This document shows positions 22,501 to 35,821 of a stretch of 64,000 bases of DNA, in pieces. The stretch lies in contig OY804588.1 in the NCBI GenBank assembly GCA_963680875.1, positions 94,234,233 through 94,298,232 on the forward strand, written 5' to 3'. This stretch comes from Bathymodiolus brooksi. Taxonomy: Eukaryota > Mollusca > Bivalvia > Mytilida > Modiolidae. The notes beneath the pieces are model-generated. The model had not been told where the DNA came from and made no database searches. It saw only the letters and a program-made list of their open reading frames with translations. The position numbers were made by a program, and so were the translations under genes. Within the stretch, counting starts at the first letter, position 1. Every line of letters starts with the position of its first letter.

Positions 22501-25500
22501 AAAAGACTTCATCAGGTTCACCCAGGGTCAAAAGACTTCATCAGGTTCACCCAGGGTCAAAAGACTTCATCAGGTTCACCCAGGGTCAAAAGACTTCATC
22601 AGGTTCACACATGGTCAAAAGACTTCATCAGGTTCACCCAGGGTCAAAAGATTTCATCCGGTTCACTCAGGGTCAAAAGACTTCATCAGGTTCACCCATG
22701 GTCAAACGACTTCATCCTGTTCACTCAGGGTCAAAAGACTTCATCAGGTTCACCCAGGGTCAAAAGACTTCATCAGGTTCACCCAGGGTCAAACGACTTC
22801 ATCAGGTTCACCCAGGGTCAAAAGACTTCATCAGGTTCACCCAGGGTCAAAAGACTTCATCAGGTTCACACAGTATCAAAAGACTTCATCAGGTCCACCT
22901 AGGGTCAAAAGACTTCATCAGGTTCACCCAGTGTCAAAAGACTTCATCAGGTTCACCCAGGGTCAAAAGACTTCATCAGGTTAACACATGGTCAGAAGAC
23001 TTCATCAAGTTCACCCAGGGTCAAAAGACTTCATCAGGTTCACCCAGGGTCAAAAGACTTCATCAAGTTCACCCAGGGTCAAAAGACTTCATCAGGTTCA
23101 CCCAGGGTCAAAAGACTTCATCAGGTTCACCCAGGGTCAAAATACTTCATCAGGTTCACACATGGTCAGAAGAAATCATCAGGTTCACCCAGGGTCAAAA
23201 TATTTCATCGGGTTCACCCAGGGTCAAAAGACTTCATTAGGTTCACCCAGGGTCAAAAGACTTCATCAGGTTCACCCAGGGTCAAAAGACTTCATCAGGT
23301 TCACCCAGGGTCAAAAGACTTCATCAGGTTCACACATGGTCGGAAGACTTCATCAAGTTCACCCAGGGTCAAAAGACTTCATCAGGTTCAGCCAGGGTCA
23401 AAAGACTTCATCAGGTTCACCCAGGGTCAAAAGACTTCATCAGGTTCACCCAGGGTCAAAAGATTTCATCCGGTTCACTCAGGGTCAAAAGACTTCATCA
23501 GGTTCACCCATGGTCAAACGACTTCATCCTGTTCACTCAGGGTCAAAAGACTTCATCAGGTTAACCCAGGGTCAAAAGACTTCATCAGGTTCACCCAGCG
23601 TCAAAAGACTTCATCAGGTTCACCCAGGGTCAAACAACTTCATCAGGTTCACCCAGGGTCAAAAGACTTCATCAGGTTAACACATGGTCAGAAGACTTCA
23701 TCAAGTTCACCCGGGATCAAAAGACTTCATCAGGTTCAAACAGGGTCAAAAGACTTCATCAAGTTCACCCAGGGTCAAAAGACTTCATCAGGTTCACCCA
23801 GGGTCAAAATACTTCATCAGGTTCACACATGGTCAGAAGACATCATCAGGTTCACCCAGGGTCAAAATATTTCATCGGGTTCACCCAGGGTCAAAAGACT
23901 TCATCAGGTTCACCCAGGGTCAAAAGACTTCATCGGGTTCACCCAGGGTCAGAAGAAATCAGGTTCATCCAGGGTCAAAAGACTTCATCAGGTTCACCCA
24001 GGGTCAAACGACTTCATCAGATTCACCCAGGGTCAAAAGACCTCATCAGGTTCACCCAGGGTCAAAAGATTTCATCAGGTTCACCCAGGGTCAAAAGACT
24101 TCATCAGATTCACCCAATGTCAAAAGACTTCATCAGATTCATCCAGGGTCAAAAGACTTCATCAGGTTCACCCAGGGTCAAAAGATTTCATCAGGTTCAC
24201 CTAGGGTCAAAAGACTTCATCAGGTTCACCTAGGGTCAAACGACTTCATCAGGTTCACCCAGGGTCAAAAGACTTCATTAGGTTCACCCAGGGTCAAAAG
24301 ACTTCATCAGGTTCACCCAGGGTCAAAAGATTTCATCCGGTTCACCCAGGGTCAAAAGACTTCATCAGGTTCACCCAGGGTCAAAAGACTTCATCAGGTT
24401 CACCCAGGGTCAAAAGACTTCATCAGGTTCACCCAGGTCAAAAGACTTCATCAGGTTCACCTAGGGTCAAAAGACTTCATCAGGTTCACCCAGGGTCAAA
24501 AGACTTCATCAGGTTCACACAGGGTCAGAAGAGATCATCAGGTTCACCCAGTGTCAAAAGACTTCATCAGGTTCACCCAGGGTCAAAAGACTTCATCAGG
24601 TTCACCCAGTGTCAGAAGACATCATCAGGTTCACTCAGGGTCAAAAGACTTCATCATATTCACTCAGGGTCAAACGACTTCATCAGGTTCAAACAGGGTC
24701 AAAAGACTTCATCAGGTTCACCCAATGTCAAAAGACCTCATCAGGTTCACCCAGGGTCAAAAGACTTCATCAGGTTCACCCAGGGTAAAAAGACTTCATC
24801 GGGTTCACCCAGGGTCAAAAGACTTCATCAGGTTCACCCAGGGTCAAAAGACTTCATCAAGTTCACCCAGGATCAAAAGACTTCATCAGGTTCACCCAGG
24901 GTCAAAAGACTTCATCAGGTCCACCCAGGGTCAAAATACTTCATCAGGTTCACCCAGGGTCAAAAGACTTCATCAGGTTCACCCAGGGTCAGAAGACTTC
25001 ATCAGGTTCACCCAGGGTCAGAAGACTTCATCAGGTTCACTCAGGGTCAAAAGACTTCATCAGGTTCACCCAGGGTCAGAAGACTTCATCAGATTCACCC
25101 AGGGTCAAAAGACTTCATCAGGTTCACCCAGGGTCAAAAGACTTCATCAGGTTCACTCAGGGTCAAAAGACTTCATCAGGTTCACCCAGGGTCAAAAGAC
25201 TTCATCAGGTTCACCCAGGGTCAAAAGACTTCATCAGGTTCACCCAGGGTCAAAAGACTTCATCAGGTTCACTCAGGGTCAAAAGACTTCATCAGGTTCA
25301 CCCAGGGTCAAAAGACTTCATCAGGTTCACCCAGGGTCAAAAGACTTCATCAGGTTCACCCAGGGTCAAAAGACTTCATCAGGTTCACCCAGGGTCAAAA
25401 GACTTCATCAGGTTCACCCAGGGTCAAAAGATTTCATCCGGTTCACTCAGGGTCAAAAGATTTCATCAGGTTCACCCATGGTCAAACGACTTCATCCTGT

Positions 25501-28500
25501 TCACTCAGGGTCAAAATACTTCATCAGGTTCACCCAGGGTCAAAAGACTTCATCAGGTTCACCCAGGGTCAAAAGACTTCATCAGGTTCACCCAGGGTCA
25601 GAAGACTTCATCAGATTCACCCAGGGTCAAAAGACTTCATCAGGTTCACCCAGGGTCAAAAGACTTCATCAGGTTCACTCAGGGTCAAAAGACTTCATCA
25701 GGTTCACCCAGGGTCAAAAGACTTCATCAGGTTCACCCAGGGTCAAAAGACTTCATCAGGTTCACCCAGGGTCAAAAGACTTCATCAGGTTCACCCAGGG
25801 TCAAAAGACTTCATCAGGTTCACACATGGTCAGAAGACTTCATCAAGTTCACCCAGGGTCAAAAGACTTCATCAGGTTCACCCAGGGTCAAAAGACTTCA
25901 TCAGGTTCACCCAGGGTCAAAAGACTTCATCAGGTTCACCCAGGGTCAAAAGATTTCATCCGGTTCACTCAGGGTCAAAAGACTTCATCAGGTTCACCCA
26001 TGGTCAAACGACTTCATCCTGTTCACTCAGGGTCAAAAGACTTCATCAGGTTCACCCAGGGTCAAAAGACTTCATCAGGTTCACCCAGGGTCAAAAGACT
26101 TCATCAGGTTCACCCAGGGTCAAACGACTTCATCAGGTTCACCCAGGGTCAAAAGACTTCATCAGGTTCACCCAGGGTCAAAAGACTTCATCAGGTTCAC
26201 ACAGTGTCAAAAGACTTCATCAGGTCCACCTAGGGTCAAAAGACTTCATCAGGTTCACCCAGTGTCAAAAGACTTCATCAGGTTCACCCAGGGTCAAAAG
26301 ATTTCATCCGGTTCACTCAGGGTCAAAAGACTTCATCAGGTTCACCCAGGGTCAAAAGACTTCATCAGGTTAACACATGGTCAGAAGACTTCATCAAGTT
26401 CACCCAGGGTCAAAAGACTTCATCAGGTTCACCCAGGGTCAAAAGACTTCATCAAGTTCACCCAGGGTCAAAAGACTTCATCAGGTTCACCCAGGGTCAA
26501 AAGACTTCATCAGGTTCACCCAGGGTCAAAATACTTCATCAGGTTCACAGATGGTCAGAAGAAATCATCAGGTTCACCCAGGGTCAAAATATTTCATCGG
26601 GTTCACCCAGGGTCAAAAGACTTCATTAGGTTCACCCAGGGTCAAAAGACTTCATCAGGTTCACCCAGGGTCAAAAGACTTCATCAGGTTCACCCAGGGT
26701 CAAAAGACTTCATCAGGTTCACACATGGTCGGAAGACTTCATCAAGTTCACCCAGGGTCAAAAGACTTCATCAGGTTCACCCAGGGACAAAAGACTTCAT
26801 CAGGTTCACCCAGGGTCAAAAGACTTCATCAGGTTCACCCAGGGTCAAAAGATTTCATCCGGTTCACTCAGGGTCAAAAGACTTCATCAGGTTCACCCAT
26901 GGTCAAACGACTTCATCCTGTTCACTCAGGGTCAAAAGAGTTCATCAGGTTCACCCAGGGTCAAAAGACTTCATCAGGTTCACCCAGGGTCAAAAGACTT
27001 CATCAGGTTCACCCAGGGTCAAACAACTTCATCAGGTTCACCCAGGGTCAAAAGACTTCATCAGGTTAACACATGGTCAGAAGACTTCATCAAGTTCACC
27101 CGGGATCAAAAGACTTCATCAGGTTCAAACAGGGTCAAAAGACTTCATCAAGTTCACCCAGGGTCAAAAGACTTCATCAGGTTCACCCAGGGTCAAAATA
27201 CTTCATCAGGTTCACACATGGTCAGAAGACATCATCAGGTTCACCCAGGGTCAAAATATTTCATCGGGGTCACCCAGGGTCAAAAGACTTCATTAGGTTC
27301 ACCCAGGGTCAAAAGACTTCATCGGGTTCACCCAGGGTCAGAAGAAGTCAGGTTCACCCAGGGTCAAAAGACTTCATCAGGTTCACCCAGGGTCAAACGA
27401 CTTCATCAGGTTCACCCAGGGTCAACAGACATCATCAGGTTCACCCAGGGTCAAAAGATTTCATCAGATTCACCAGGGGTCAAAAGACTTCATCAGATTC
27501 ACCCAATGTCAAAAGACTTCATCAGATTCACCCAGGGTCAAAAGACTTCATCAGGTTCACCCAGGGTCAAAAGATTTCATCAGGTTCACCCAGGGTCACA
27601 AGACTTCATCAGGTTCACTCCGGGTCAAAAGACTTCATCAGGTTCACCCAGGGTCAGAAGACTTCATCAGATTCACCCAGGGTCAAAAGACTTCATCAGA
27701 TTCACCCAGGGTCATAAGACTTCATCAGGTTCACTCAGGGTCAAAAGACTTCATCAGGTTCACCCAGGGTCAAAAGACTTCATCAGGTTCACCCAGGGTC
27801 AAAAGACTTCATCAGGTTCACCCAGGGTCAAAAGATTTCATCAGGTTCACCCAGGGTCAAAAGACTTCATCAGGTTCACACATGGTCAGAAGACTTCATC
27901 AAGTTCACCCAGGGTCAAAAGACTTCATCAGGTTCACCCAGGGTCAAAGGAATTTATCAGGTTCACCCAGGGTCAAAAGACTTCATCAGGTTCACCCATG
28001 GTCAAAAGATTTCATCCGGTTCACTCAGGATCAAAAGACTTCATCAGGTTCACCCATGGTCAAACGACTTCATCCTGTTCACTCAGGGTCAAAAGACTTC
28101 ATCAGGTTCACCCAGGGTCAAAAGACTTCATCAGGTTCACCCAGGGTCAAAAGACTTCATCAGGTTCACCCAGGGTCAAACGACTTCATCAGGTTCACCC
28201 AGGGTCAAAAGACTTCATCAGGTTCACCCAGGGTCAAAAGACTTCATCAGGTTCACACAGTTTCAAAAGACTTCATCAGGTTCACCCAGGGTCAAAAGAC
28301 TTCATCAGGTTCACCCAGTGTCAAAAGACTTCATCAGGTTCACCCAGGATCAAAAGATTTCATCCGGTTCACTCAGGGTCAAAAGACTTCATCAGGTTCA
28401 CCCAGGGTCAAAAGACTTCATCAGGTTAACACATGGTCAGAAGTCTTCATCAAGTTCACCCAGGGTCAAAAGACTTCATCAGGTTCACCCAGGGTCAAAA

Positions 28501-31500
28501 GACTTCATCAAGTTCACCCAGGGTCAAAAGACTTCATCAGGTTCACCCAGGGTCAAAAGACTTCATCAGGTTCACCCAGGGTCAAAATACTTCATCAGGT
28601 TCACACATGGTCAGAAGACATCATCAGGTTCACCCAGGGTCAAAATATTTCATCGGGTTCACCCAGGGTCAAAAGACTTCATCAGGTTCACCCAGGGTCA
28701 AAAGACTTCATCGGGTTCACCCAGGGTCAGAAGAAATCAGGTTCACCCAGGGTCAAAAGACTTCATCAGGTTCACCCAGGGTCAAACGACTTCATCAGGT
28801 TCACCCAGGGTCAAAAGACCTCATCAGGTTCACCCAGGGTCAAAAGATTTCATCAGGTTCACCCAGGGTCAAAAGACTTCATCAGATTCACCCAATGTCA
28901 AAAGACTTCATCAGATTCATCCAGGGTCAAAAGACTTCATCAGGTTCACCCAGGGTCAAAAGATTTCATCAGGTTCACCTGGGGTCAAAAGACTTCATCA
29001 GGTTCACCTAGGGTCAAACGACTTCATCAGGTTCACCCAGGGTCAAAAGACTTCATTAGGTTCACCCAGGGTCAAAAGACTTCATCAGGTTCACCCAGGG
29101 TCAAAAGATTTCATCCGGTTCACCCAGGGTCAAAAGACTTCATCAGGTTCACCCAGGGTCAAAAGACTTCATCAGGTTCACCTAGGGTCAAAAGACTTCA
29201 TCAGGTTCACCCAGGTCAAAAGACTTCATCAGGTTCACCTAGGGTCAAAAGACTTCATCAGGTTCACCCAGGGTCAAAAGACTTCATCAGGTTCACACAG
29301 GGTCAGAAGAGATCATCAGGTTCACCCATTGTCAAAAGACTTCATCAGGTTCACCCAGGGTCAAAAGACTTCATCAGGTTCACCCAGTGTCAGAAGACAT
29401 CATCAGGTTCACCCAGGGTCAAATGACTTCATCAGGTTCACCTAGGGTCAAACGACTTCATCAGGTTCACCCAGGGTCAAAAGACTTCATTAGGTTCACC
29501 CAGGGTCAAAAGACTTCATCAGGTTCACCCAGGGTCAAAAGATTTCATCAGGTTCACCCAGGGTCAAAAGACTTCATCAGGTTCACCCAGGGTCAAAAGA
29601 CTTCATCAGGTTCACCTAGGGTCAAAAGACTTCATCAGGTTCACCCAGGTCAAAAGACTTCATCAGGTTCACCTAGGGTCAAAAGACTTCATCAGGTTCA
29701 CCCAGGGTCAAAAGACTTCATCAGGTTCACACAGGGTCAGAAGAGATCATCAGGTTCACCCAGTGTCAAAAGACTTCATCAGGTTCACCCAGGGTCAAAA
29801 GACTTCATCAGGTTCACCCAGTGTCAGAAGACATCATCAGGTTCACTCAGGGTCAAAAGACTTCATCATATTCACTCAGGGTCAAACGACTTCATCAGGT
29901 TCAAACAGGGTCAAAAGACTTCATCAGGTTCACCCAATGTCAAAAGACCTCATCAGGTTCACCCAGGGTCAAACGACTTCATCAGGTTCACCCAGGGTAA
30001 AAAAACTTCATCGGGTTCACCCAGGGTCAAAAGATTTCATCAGGTTCACACAGGGTCAGAAGACATCATCAGGTTCACCCAGGGTCAAAAGACTTCATCA
30101 GGTTCACCTAGGGTCAAAAGACTTCATCAGGTTCACCCAGGGTCAAAAGACTTCATGAGGTTCACCCAGGGTCAAACGACTTCATCAGGTTCACCCAGGG
30201 TCAAAAGAATTCATCAGGTTCCCCCAGGGTCAAAAGACTTCATCAGGTTCACCCAATGTCAAAAGACTTCATCAGGTTCACCCAATGTCAAAAGACTTCA
30301 TCAGGTTCACCCAGGGTCAAAAGACTTCATCAGGTTCACCCATTGTCAAACGACTTCATCAGGTTCACCCAGGGTCAAAAGACTTCATCAGGTTCACCCA
30401 ATGTCAAAAGACTTCATCAGGTTCACACAGTGTCAAAAGACTTCATCAGGTTCACCCAGGGTCAAAAGACTTCATCAGGTTCACCCAGTGTCAAAAGACT
30501 TCATCAGGCTCACCCAGGATCAAAAGATTTCATCAGGTTCACTCAGGGTCAAAAGACTTCATCAGGTTCACCCAGGGTCAAAAGACTTCATCAGGTTAAC
30601 ACATGGTCAGAAGACTTCATCAAGTTCACCCAGGGTCAAAAGACTTCATCAGGTTCACCCAGAGTCAAAAGACTTCATCAAGTTCACCTAGGGTCAAAAG
30701 ACTTCATCAGGTTCACCCAGGGTCAAAAGACTTCATCAGGTTCACCCAGGGTCAAAATACTTCATCGGGTTCACCCAGGGTCAGAAGAAATCAGGTTCAC
30801 CCAGGGTCAAAAGACTTCATCAGGTTCACCCAGGGTCAAACGACTTCATCAGGTTCACCCAGGGTCAAAAGACCTCATCAGGTTCACCCAGGGTCAAAAG
30901 ATTTCATCAGGTTCACCCAGGGTCAAAAGACTTCATCAGATTCACCCAATGTCAAAAGACTTCATCAGATTCATCCAGGGTCAAAAGACTTCATCAGGTT
31001 CACCCAGGGTCAAAAGATTTCATCAGGTTCACCTAGGGTCAAAAGACTTCATCAGGTTCACCCTGGGTCAAACGACTTCATCAGGTTCACCCAGGGTCAA
31101 AAGACTTCATTAGGTTCACCCAATGTCATAAGACTTCATCAGGTTCAACCAGGGTCAAAAGACTTCATCAGGTTCACCCAGGGTCAAACGATTTCATCCG
31201 GTTCACCCAGTGTCAAAAGACTTCATCAGGTTCACCCAGGGTCAAAAGACTTCATCAGGTTCACCTAGGGTCAAAAGACTTCATCAGGTTCACCCAGGGT
31301 CAAAAGACTTCATCAGGTTCACCTAGGGTCAAAAGACTTCATCAGGTTTACCCAGGGTCAAAAGACTTCATCAGGTTCACACAGGGTCAGAAGAGATCAT
31401 CAGGTTCACCCAGTGTCAAAAGACTTCATCAGGTTCACCCAGGGTCAAAAGACTTCATCAGGTTCACCCAGTGTCAGAAGACATCATCAGGTTCACTCAG

Positions 31501-32241
31501 GGTCAAAAGACTTCATCATATTCACTTCACTCAGGGTCAAACGACTTCATCAGGTTCAAACAGGGTCAAAAGACTTCATCAGGTTCACCCAATGTCAAAA
31601 GACTTCATCAGGTTCACCCAGGGTCAAAAGACTTCATCAGGTTCACCCAGGGTAAATAAAATTCATCAGGTTCACCTAGGGTCAAAAGATTTCATCAGGT
31701 TCACACAGGGTCAAAAGACATCATCAGGTTCACCCAGGGTCAAAAGACTTCATCAGGTTCACCCAGGGTCAAACAACTTCATCAGGTTCACCCAGGGTCA
31801 AAAGACTTCATCAGGTTCCCCCAGGGTCAAAAGACTTCATCAGGTTCACCCAATGTCAAAAGACTTCATCAGGTTCACCCAATGTCAAAAGACTTCATCA
31901 GGTTCACCCAGGGTCCAAAGATTTCATCCGGTTCACCCAGGGTCAAAAGACTTCATCAGGTTCACCCAGGGTCAAACGACCTCTTCAGGTTCACTCAGGG
32001 TTAGAAAACTTCATCAGGTTCACCCAGGGTCAAAAGACTTCATCAGGTTCACCCAGGGTCAAAAGACTTCATCAGGTTCACCCAGGGTCAAAAGACTTCA
32101 TCAGGTTCACCCATGGTCAAAAGACTTCATCTGGTTCACCCAGGGTCAAAAGATTTCATCAGGTTCACCCAGGATCAAAAGACTTCATCAGGTTCACACA
32201 GGGTCAAAAGACTTCATCAGGTTCACCCAGGGTCAAAAGAT
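16539..32241. repeat. 15.7-kb minisatellite, 29-bp unit, about 540 copies
   Basis: The consensus unit is gggtcaaaagacttcatcag followed by gttcaccca. Variants (cacaag, cagaag, caaacg; accca/actca/accta; the atggtc form after 'caca') recur in patches, and some units are shortened (for example 'ggttcacccaggtcaaaag' at about 22290 and 24433). The unit has no stop codon in any plus-strand frame. Because 29 is not a multiple of three, each frame reads a 29-residue period (RVKRLHQVHPGSKDFIRFTQ then GQKTSSGSP), giving overlapping open frames of up to 1000 codons. They end wherever a single base creates a stop (ccTAGgg, gtTAAca). I treat this as non-coding. On the minus strand the unit has TGA in all frames. 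Confidence 0.95.
20837..25120. repeat. Higher-order duplication (about 2.14 kb) in the 29-bp array
   Basis: The landmark unit 'ggttaacacatggtcagaag' occurs at about 20837, 21535, 22980, 23677, 26370, 27066, 28426 and 30596. The pairs 20837/22980 and 21535/23677 are both about 2142 bp apart, and the variant units between them follow the same order. The 690-bp segments after 20837, 22980 and 26370 are also nearly identical. The array has therefore grown by duplication of blocks of tens of units as well as single units. The end coordinate is approximate. Confidence 0.75.
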
Positions 32242-32320
32242 TGGAAAAGCAAAAGAAAACGGATGTCTTTGAAACCAAATAAACCAAAGGGCTTATACCA
32301 AAGAAAAAAACGTCAGTATC

Positions 32321-32366
32321 TAAATTAGTGCGAGTTTCTGGAATAACCTTTATATGAACCTTGACC
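32321..32366 (-). repeat. Dispersed module copy B, between two arrays
   Basis: In reverse complement: 'ggttcatataaaggttattc', 'attccagaaactcgcactaa'. It has the same order of motifs as the other copies and the same orientation as copy A at the far end of the 29-bp array. It lies 80 bp after the 29-bp array and 35 bp before the 43-bp array. Confidence 0.75.
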
Positions 32367-32400
32367 AAGTAAACCAGAGGGCCTAATCATGATAACCAAC

Positions 32401-32787
32401 AATCGGCTACGGTTACATATGACTAAGGATATCGACCTTATTTAATCGGCTACGGTTACATATGCCTAAGGATATCGACCTTATTTAATCGGCTACGGTT
32501 ACATATGACTAAGGATATCGACCTTATTTAATCGGCTACTGTTACATATGCCTAAGGATATCGACCTTATTTAATCGGCTACGGTTACATATGACTAAGG
32601 ATATCGACCTTATTTAATCGGCTACGGTTGCATATGCCTAAGGATATCGACCTTATTTAATCGGCTACTGTTACATATGCCTAAGGATATCGACCTTATT
32701 TAATCGGCTACGGTTACATATGACTAAGGATGTCGACCTTATTCAATCAGCTACGGTTACATATGCCTAAGGATATCGACCTTATTT
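32401..32787. repeat. 43-bp tandem repeat, 9 copies, mostly alternating subtypes
   Basis: The unit is aatcggctacggttacatat then g(a/c)ctaaggatatcgacctta then ttt. The a/c position runs a,c,a,c,a,c,c,a,c along the nine units, so most of the array is an 86-bp dimer repeat. A second difference (ctacgg/ctactg) marks units 4 and 7. Confidence 0.96.
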
Positions 32788-33620
32788 TTTTTGTAAATAA
32801 CATTATTTAAAAACTTTAACTTTCATTTTGAAATTTGATTCAATCTCTGAGCTTTAATTACACATATTTTCAATTTTTACGACATTTGATTAGAGTCAAG
32901 AAAGACTAACGGAGTTCACATGAAAAGGTTCTATGAAAACCTATGTAGAGTGTTGTCTAAATATTACATTTTGTATGTTGAAAATATATTAATAGATGAA
33001 TATATTTATTTTGCTTTTTAGAATTTCTTTAATAACGTTTTGGATTTTTGTCAGTGAAATCTAAACAAAATATCCATATACTTTACAAACATGACAAGCG
33101 AATTATCACAGGTTTAATCCCTTCGTCATTGTTCAAATTCAACGCACACTTCCCCTATTTTTCCAGAAGATGTTCCTGCTTAAAACATTTTACAAATTTC
33201 ACAAAACTCTTTGATCCGATTTCAAGTCAAAAAAATGTTCCGGGAACCACCCTATTTAAATTCCGTATTTCATCACTGTATACCATAGAGTTTGTAGGGT
33301 GAAGGTTCTGTTTTATTTACATATAGATAAAGATATATGTATCATAAGATTAAATGACATGAGATAATCCGTTTATATACATACCTGATATAGAGATGCC
33401 ATCAACGAGGCACCTGTCGAGGCACAAGCAGTTATCATGTCCATTCCAACAGATAAAAACAGATAGCAGTTTTATAATTAACTTTTCTGGTCATGTTAGG
33501 ACCCATTTTTGTAGTCTGTTGATTTATGCTTTCTAATAATACATCAAGGACAATATTTACCACTTCGATGAGAGAAAGTAGATATATATGTTACTACGTC
33601 AAGACTTCCTTGTGGTGTTG
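32788..33620. other. Non-coding DNA
   Basis: AT-rich. An 84-codon open frame at 33048-33302 has no recognisable domain, and I do not call it. Confidence 0.55.
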
Positions 33621-34165
33621 TCATGTTTTATACATTCTCAGATGTCTTTCATGTTTTATACATTCTCAGATGTCTTTCATGTTTTATACATTCTCAGATG
33701 TCTTTCATGTTTTATACATTCTCAGATGTCTTTCATGTTTTATACATTCTCAGATGTCTTTCATGTTTTATACATTCTCAGATGTCTTTCATGTTTTATA
33801 CATTCTCAGATGTCTTTCATGTTTTATACATTCTCAGATGTCTTTCATGTTTTATACATTCTCAGATGTCTTTCATGTTTTATACATTCTCAGATGTCTT
33901 TCATGTTTTATACATTCTCAGATGTCTTTCATGTTTTATACATTCTCAGATGTCTTTCATGTTTTATACATTCTCAGATGTCTTTCATGTTTTATACATT
34001 CTCAGATGTCTTTCATGTTTTATACATTCTCAGATGTCTTTCATGTTTTATACATTCTCAGATGTCTTTCATGTTTTATACATTCTCAGATGTCTTTCAT
34101 GTTTTATACATTCTCAGATGTCTTTCATGTTTTATACATTCTCAGATGTCTTTCATGTTTTATAC
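33621..34165. repeat. 28-bp tandem repeat, about 19.5 copies, perfect
   Basis: The unit is tcatgttttatacattctca followed by gatgtctt. All copies read identical. The unit lacks stops in all plus frames, and three overlapping open frames of 186-226 codons result. These are composition artefacts. Confidence 0.97.
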
Positions 34166-34401
34166 GTCGTGGTCGTATGGTAGTTGAATCTTACAACTAC
34201 CTATGAAATCAGCGACTATCACATCCTAAGTTTTGAGTTTTAATCCCGCTCATGACGATGTGTACTCAATACAACTTAAAGTTTGTCAGTGACTACACCA
34301 GGTCGGTGGTTTTCTTCGGGTTCTGTAGTCTCCCTCACCAATGAAACTAACCACCACGATATAACTGAAATATTGTCACGTTAAACACCATACCCTCAAC
34401 C
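34164..34401 (+). mobile_element. tRNA-derived SINE insertion with 16-bp target duplication
   Basis: The head 'cgtggtcgtatggtagttga' resembles a tRNA A-box region, and 'gagttttaatcccgctcatg' at about 34230 a degenerate B-box. The central domain 'ccaggtcggtggttttcttc', 'gtagtctccctcaccaatga' and the tail 'cgatataactgaaatattgt', 'cacgttaaacaccata' follow. The sequence gtctttcatgttttat occurs just before (34148-34163) and just after (34402-34417). This fits a target-site duplication made by LINE-type retrotransposition into the last unit of the 28-bp array. The family is the mollusc/metazoan SINE group with a conserved central domain (Meta-SINE-like, from memory). Confidence 0.8.
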
Positions 34402-34417
34402 GTCTTTCATGTTTTAT

Positions 34418-34802
<385 letters not shown>

Positions 34803-35070
34803 GTTTTTGCGACAATTATGCATCACACATTCTCTAATATGATATTGTTGTAGTATAGTTTATTTGTTTAACAATATAATTTTACGACCAAAATAAACTA
34901 GCCAGAATCTTAAACATGGTCAAAATTTTGCCTTAAATATCACATATCGAAAACACCTCGCTATTGACAGGATTCTCAATAAACAAGCAATAAAATCTAA
35001 AAATGACAAAAGATTTTACATGTCTCAAGTCTTACCAAAATATTGATTTTTTGATGGAAAGAAAAACAAA

Positions 35071-35613
35071 ATACCACACCGTCAGAACATTACTAAAATA
35101 CCACACCGTCAGAACATTACTAAAATACCACACCGTCAGAACATTACTAAAATACCACACCGTCAGACAATTACTAAAATACCACACCGTCAGAACATTA
35201 CTAAAATACCACACCGTCAGAACATTACTAAAATACCACACCGTCAGAACATTACTAAAATACCACACCGTCAGAACATTACTAAAATACCACACCGTCA
35301 AAACATTACTAAAATACCACACCGTCTCAGAACATTACTAAAATACCACCCGTCAGAACATTACTAAAATACCACACCGTCAGAACATTACTAAAATACC
35401 ACACCGTCAGAACATTACTAAAATACCACACCGTCAGAACATTACTAAAATACCACACCTTCAGACTTACTAAAATACCACACCGTCAGAACATTACTAA
35501 AATACCACACCGTCAGAACATTACTAAAATACCACACCGTCAGAACATTACTAAAATACCACACCGTCAGAACATTACTAAAATACCGCACCGTCAGAAC
35601 ATTACTAAAATAC
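35071..35613. repeat. 27-bp tandem repeat, about 20 copies
   Basis: The unit is ataccacaccgtcagaacat then tactaaa. Most copies are identical. Exceptions include gtcagacaatt at about 35165, gtctcagaac at about 35324, 'accacccgtc' at about 35345 and 'ccttcagactt' at about 35458. Since 27 is a multiple of three, the unit gives periodic open frames on both strands (for example YFSNVLTVW on the minus strand). These have no independent support as genes. Confidence 0.95.
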
Positions 35614-35669
35614 AATAGCAAAATGTAGAAACAGAGATAAAAATCTATACCCTTTTTCGCACACATGAC

Positions 35670-35677
35670 ACCTCCCT

Positions 35678-35742
<65 letters not shown>

Positions 35743-35821
35743 CATAGTACATGCCATTCTATAAGATAAATGGCAGGACTAAGCAAGTTTTATTGGCCAA
35801 ACCCCCCCCCCCCCCCCCCCC
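35670..35821. repeat. (CT)n microsatellite and C run
   Basis: About 35684-35739 is a CT dinucleotide tract after a C-rich lead. A 20-base C run lies at 35802-35821. Length is likely to be uncertain in the assembly. Confidence 0.9.

Noticed and set aside
16511..32272. Very long plus-strand open frames (up to 1000 codons) as a repeat-protein gene family
   Set aside because: They overlap in three frames with the same repeated peptide, start and stop wherever single bases change, and follow from a stop-free 29-bp unit. No signal peptide, unique domain or splice structure.
33526..34206. Three overlapping open frames in the 28-bp array
   Set aside because: Stop-free unit; perfect repeats with no independent coding signal.
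35003..35666. Open frames on both strands of the 27-bp array
   Set aside because: 27 is a multiple of three and the unit lacks stops in those frames; both strands cannot be explained as genes.
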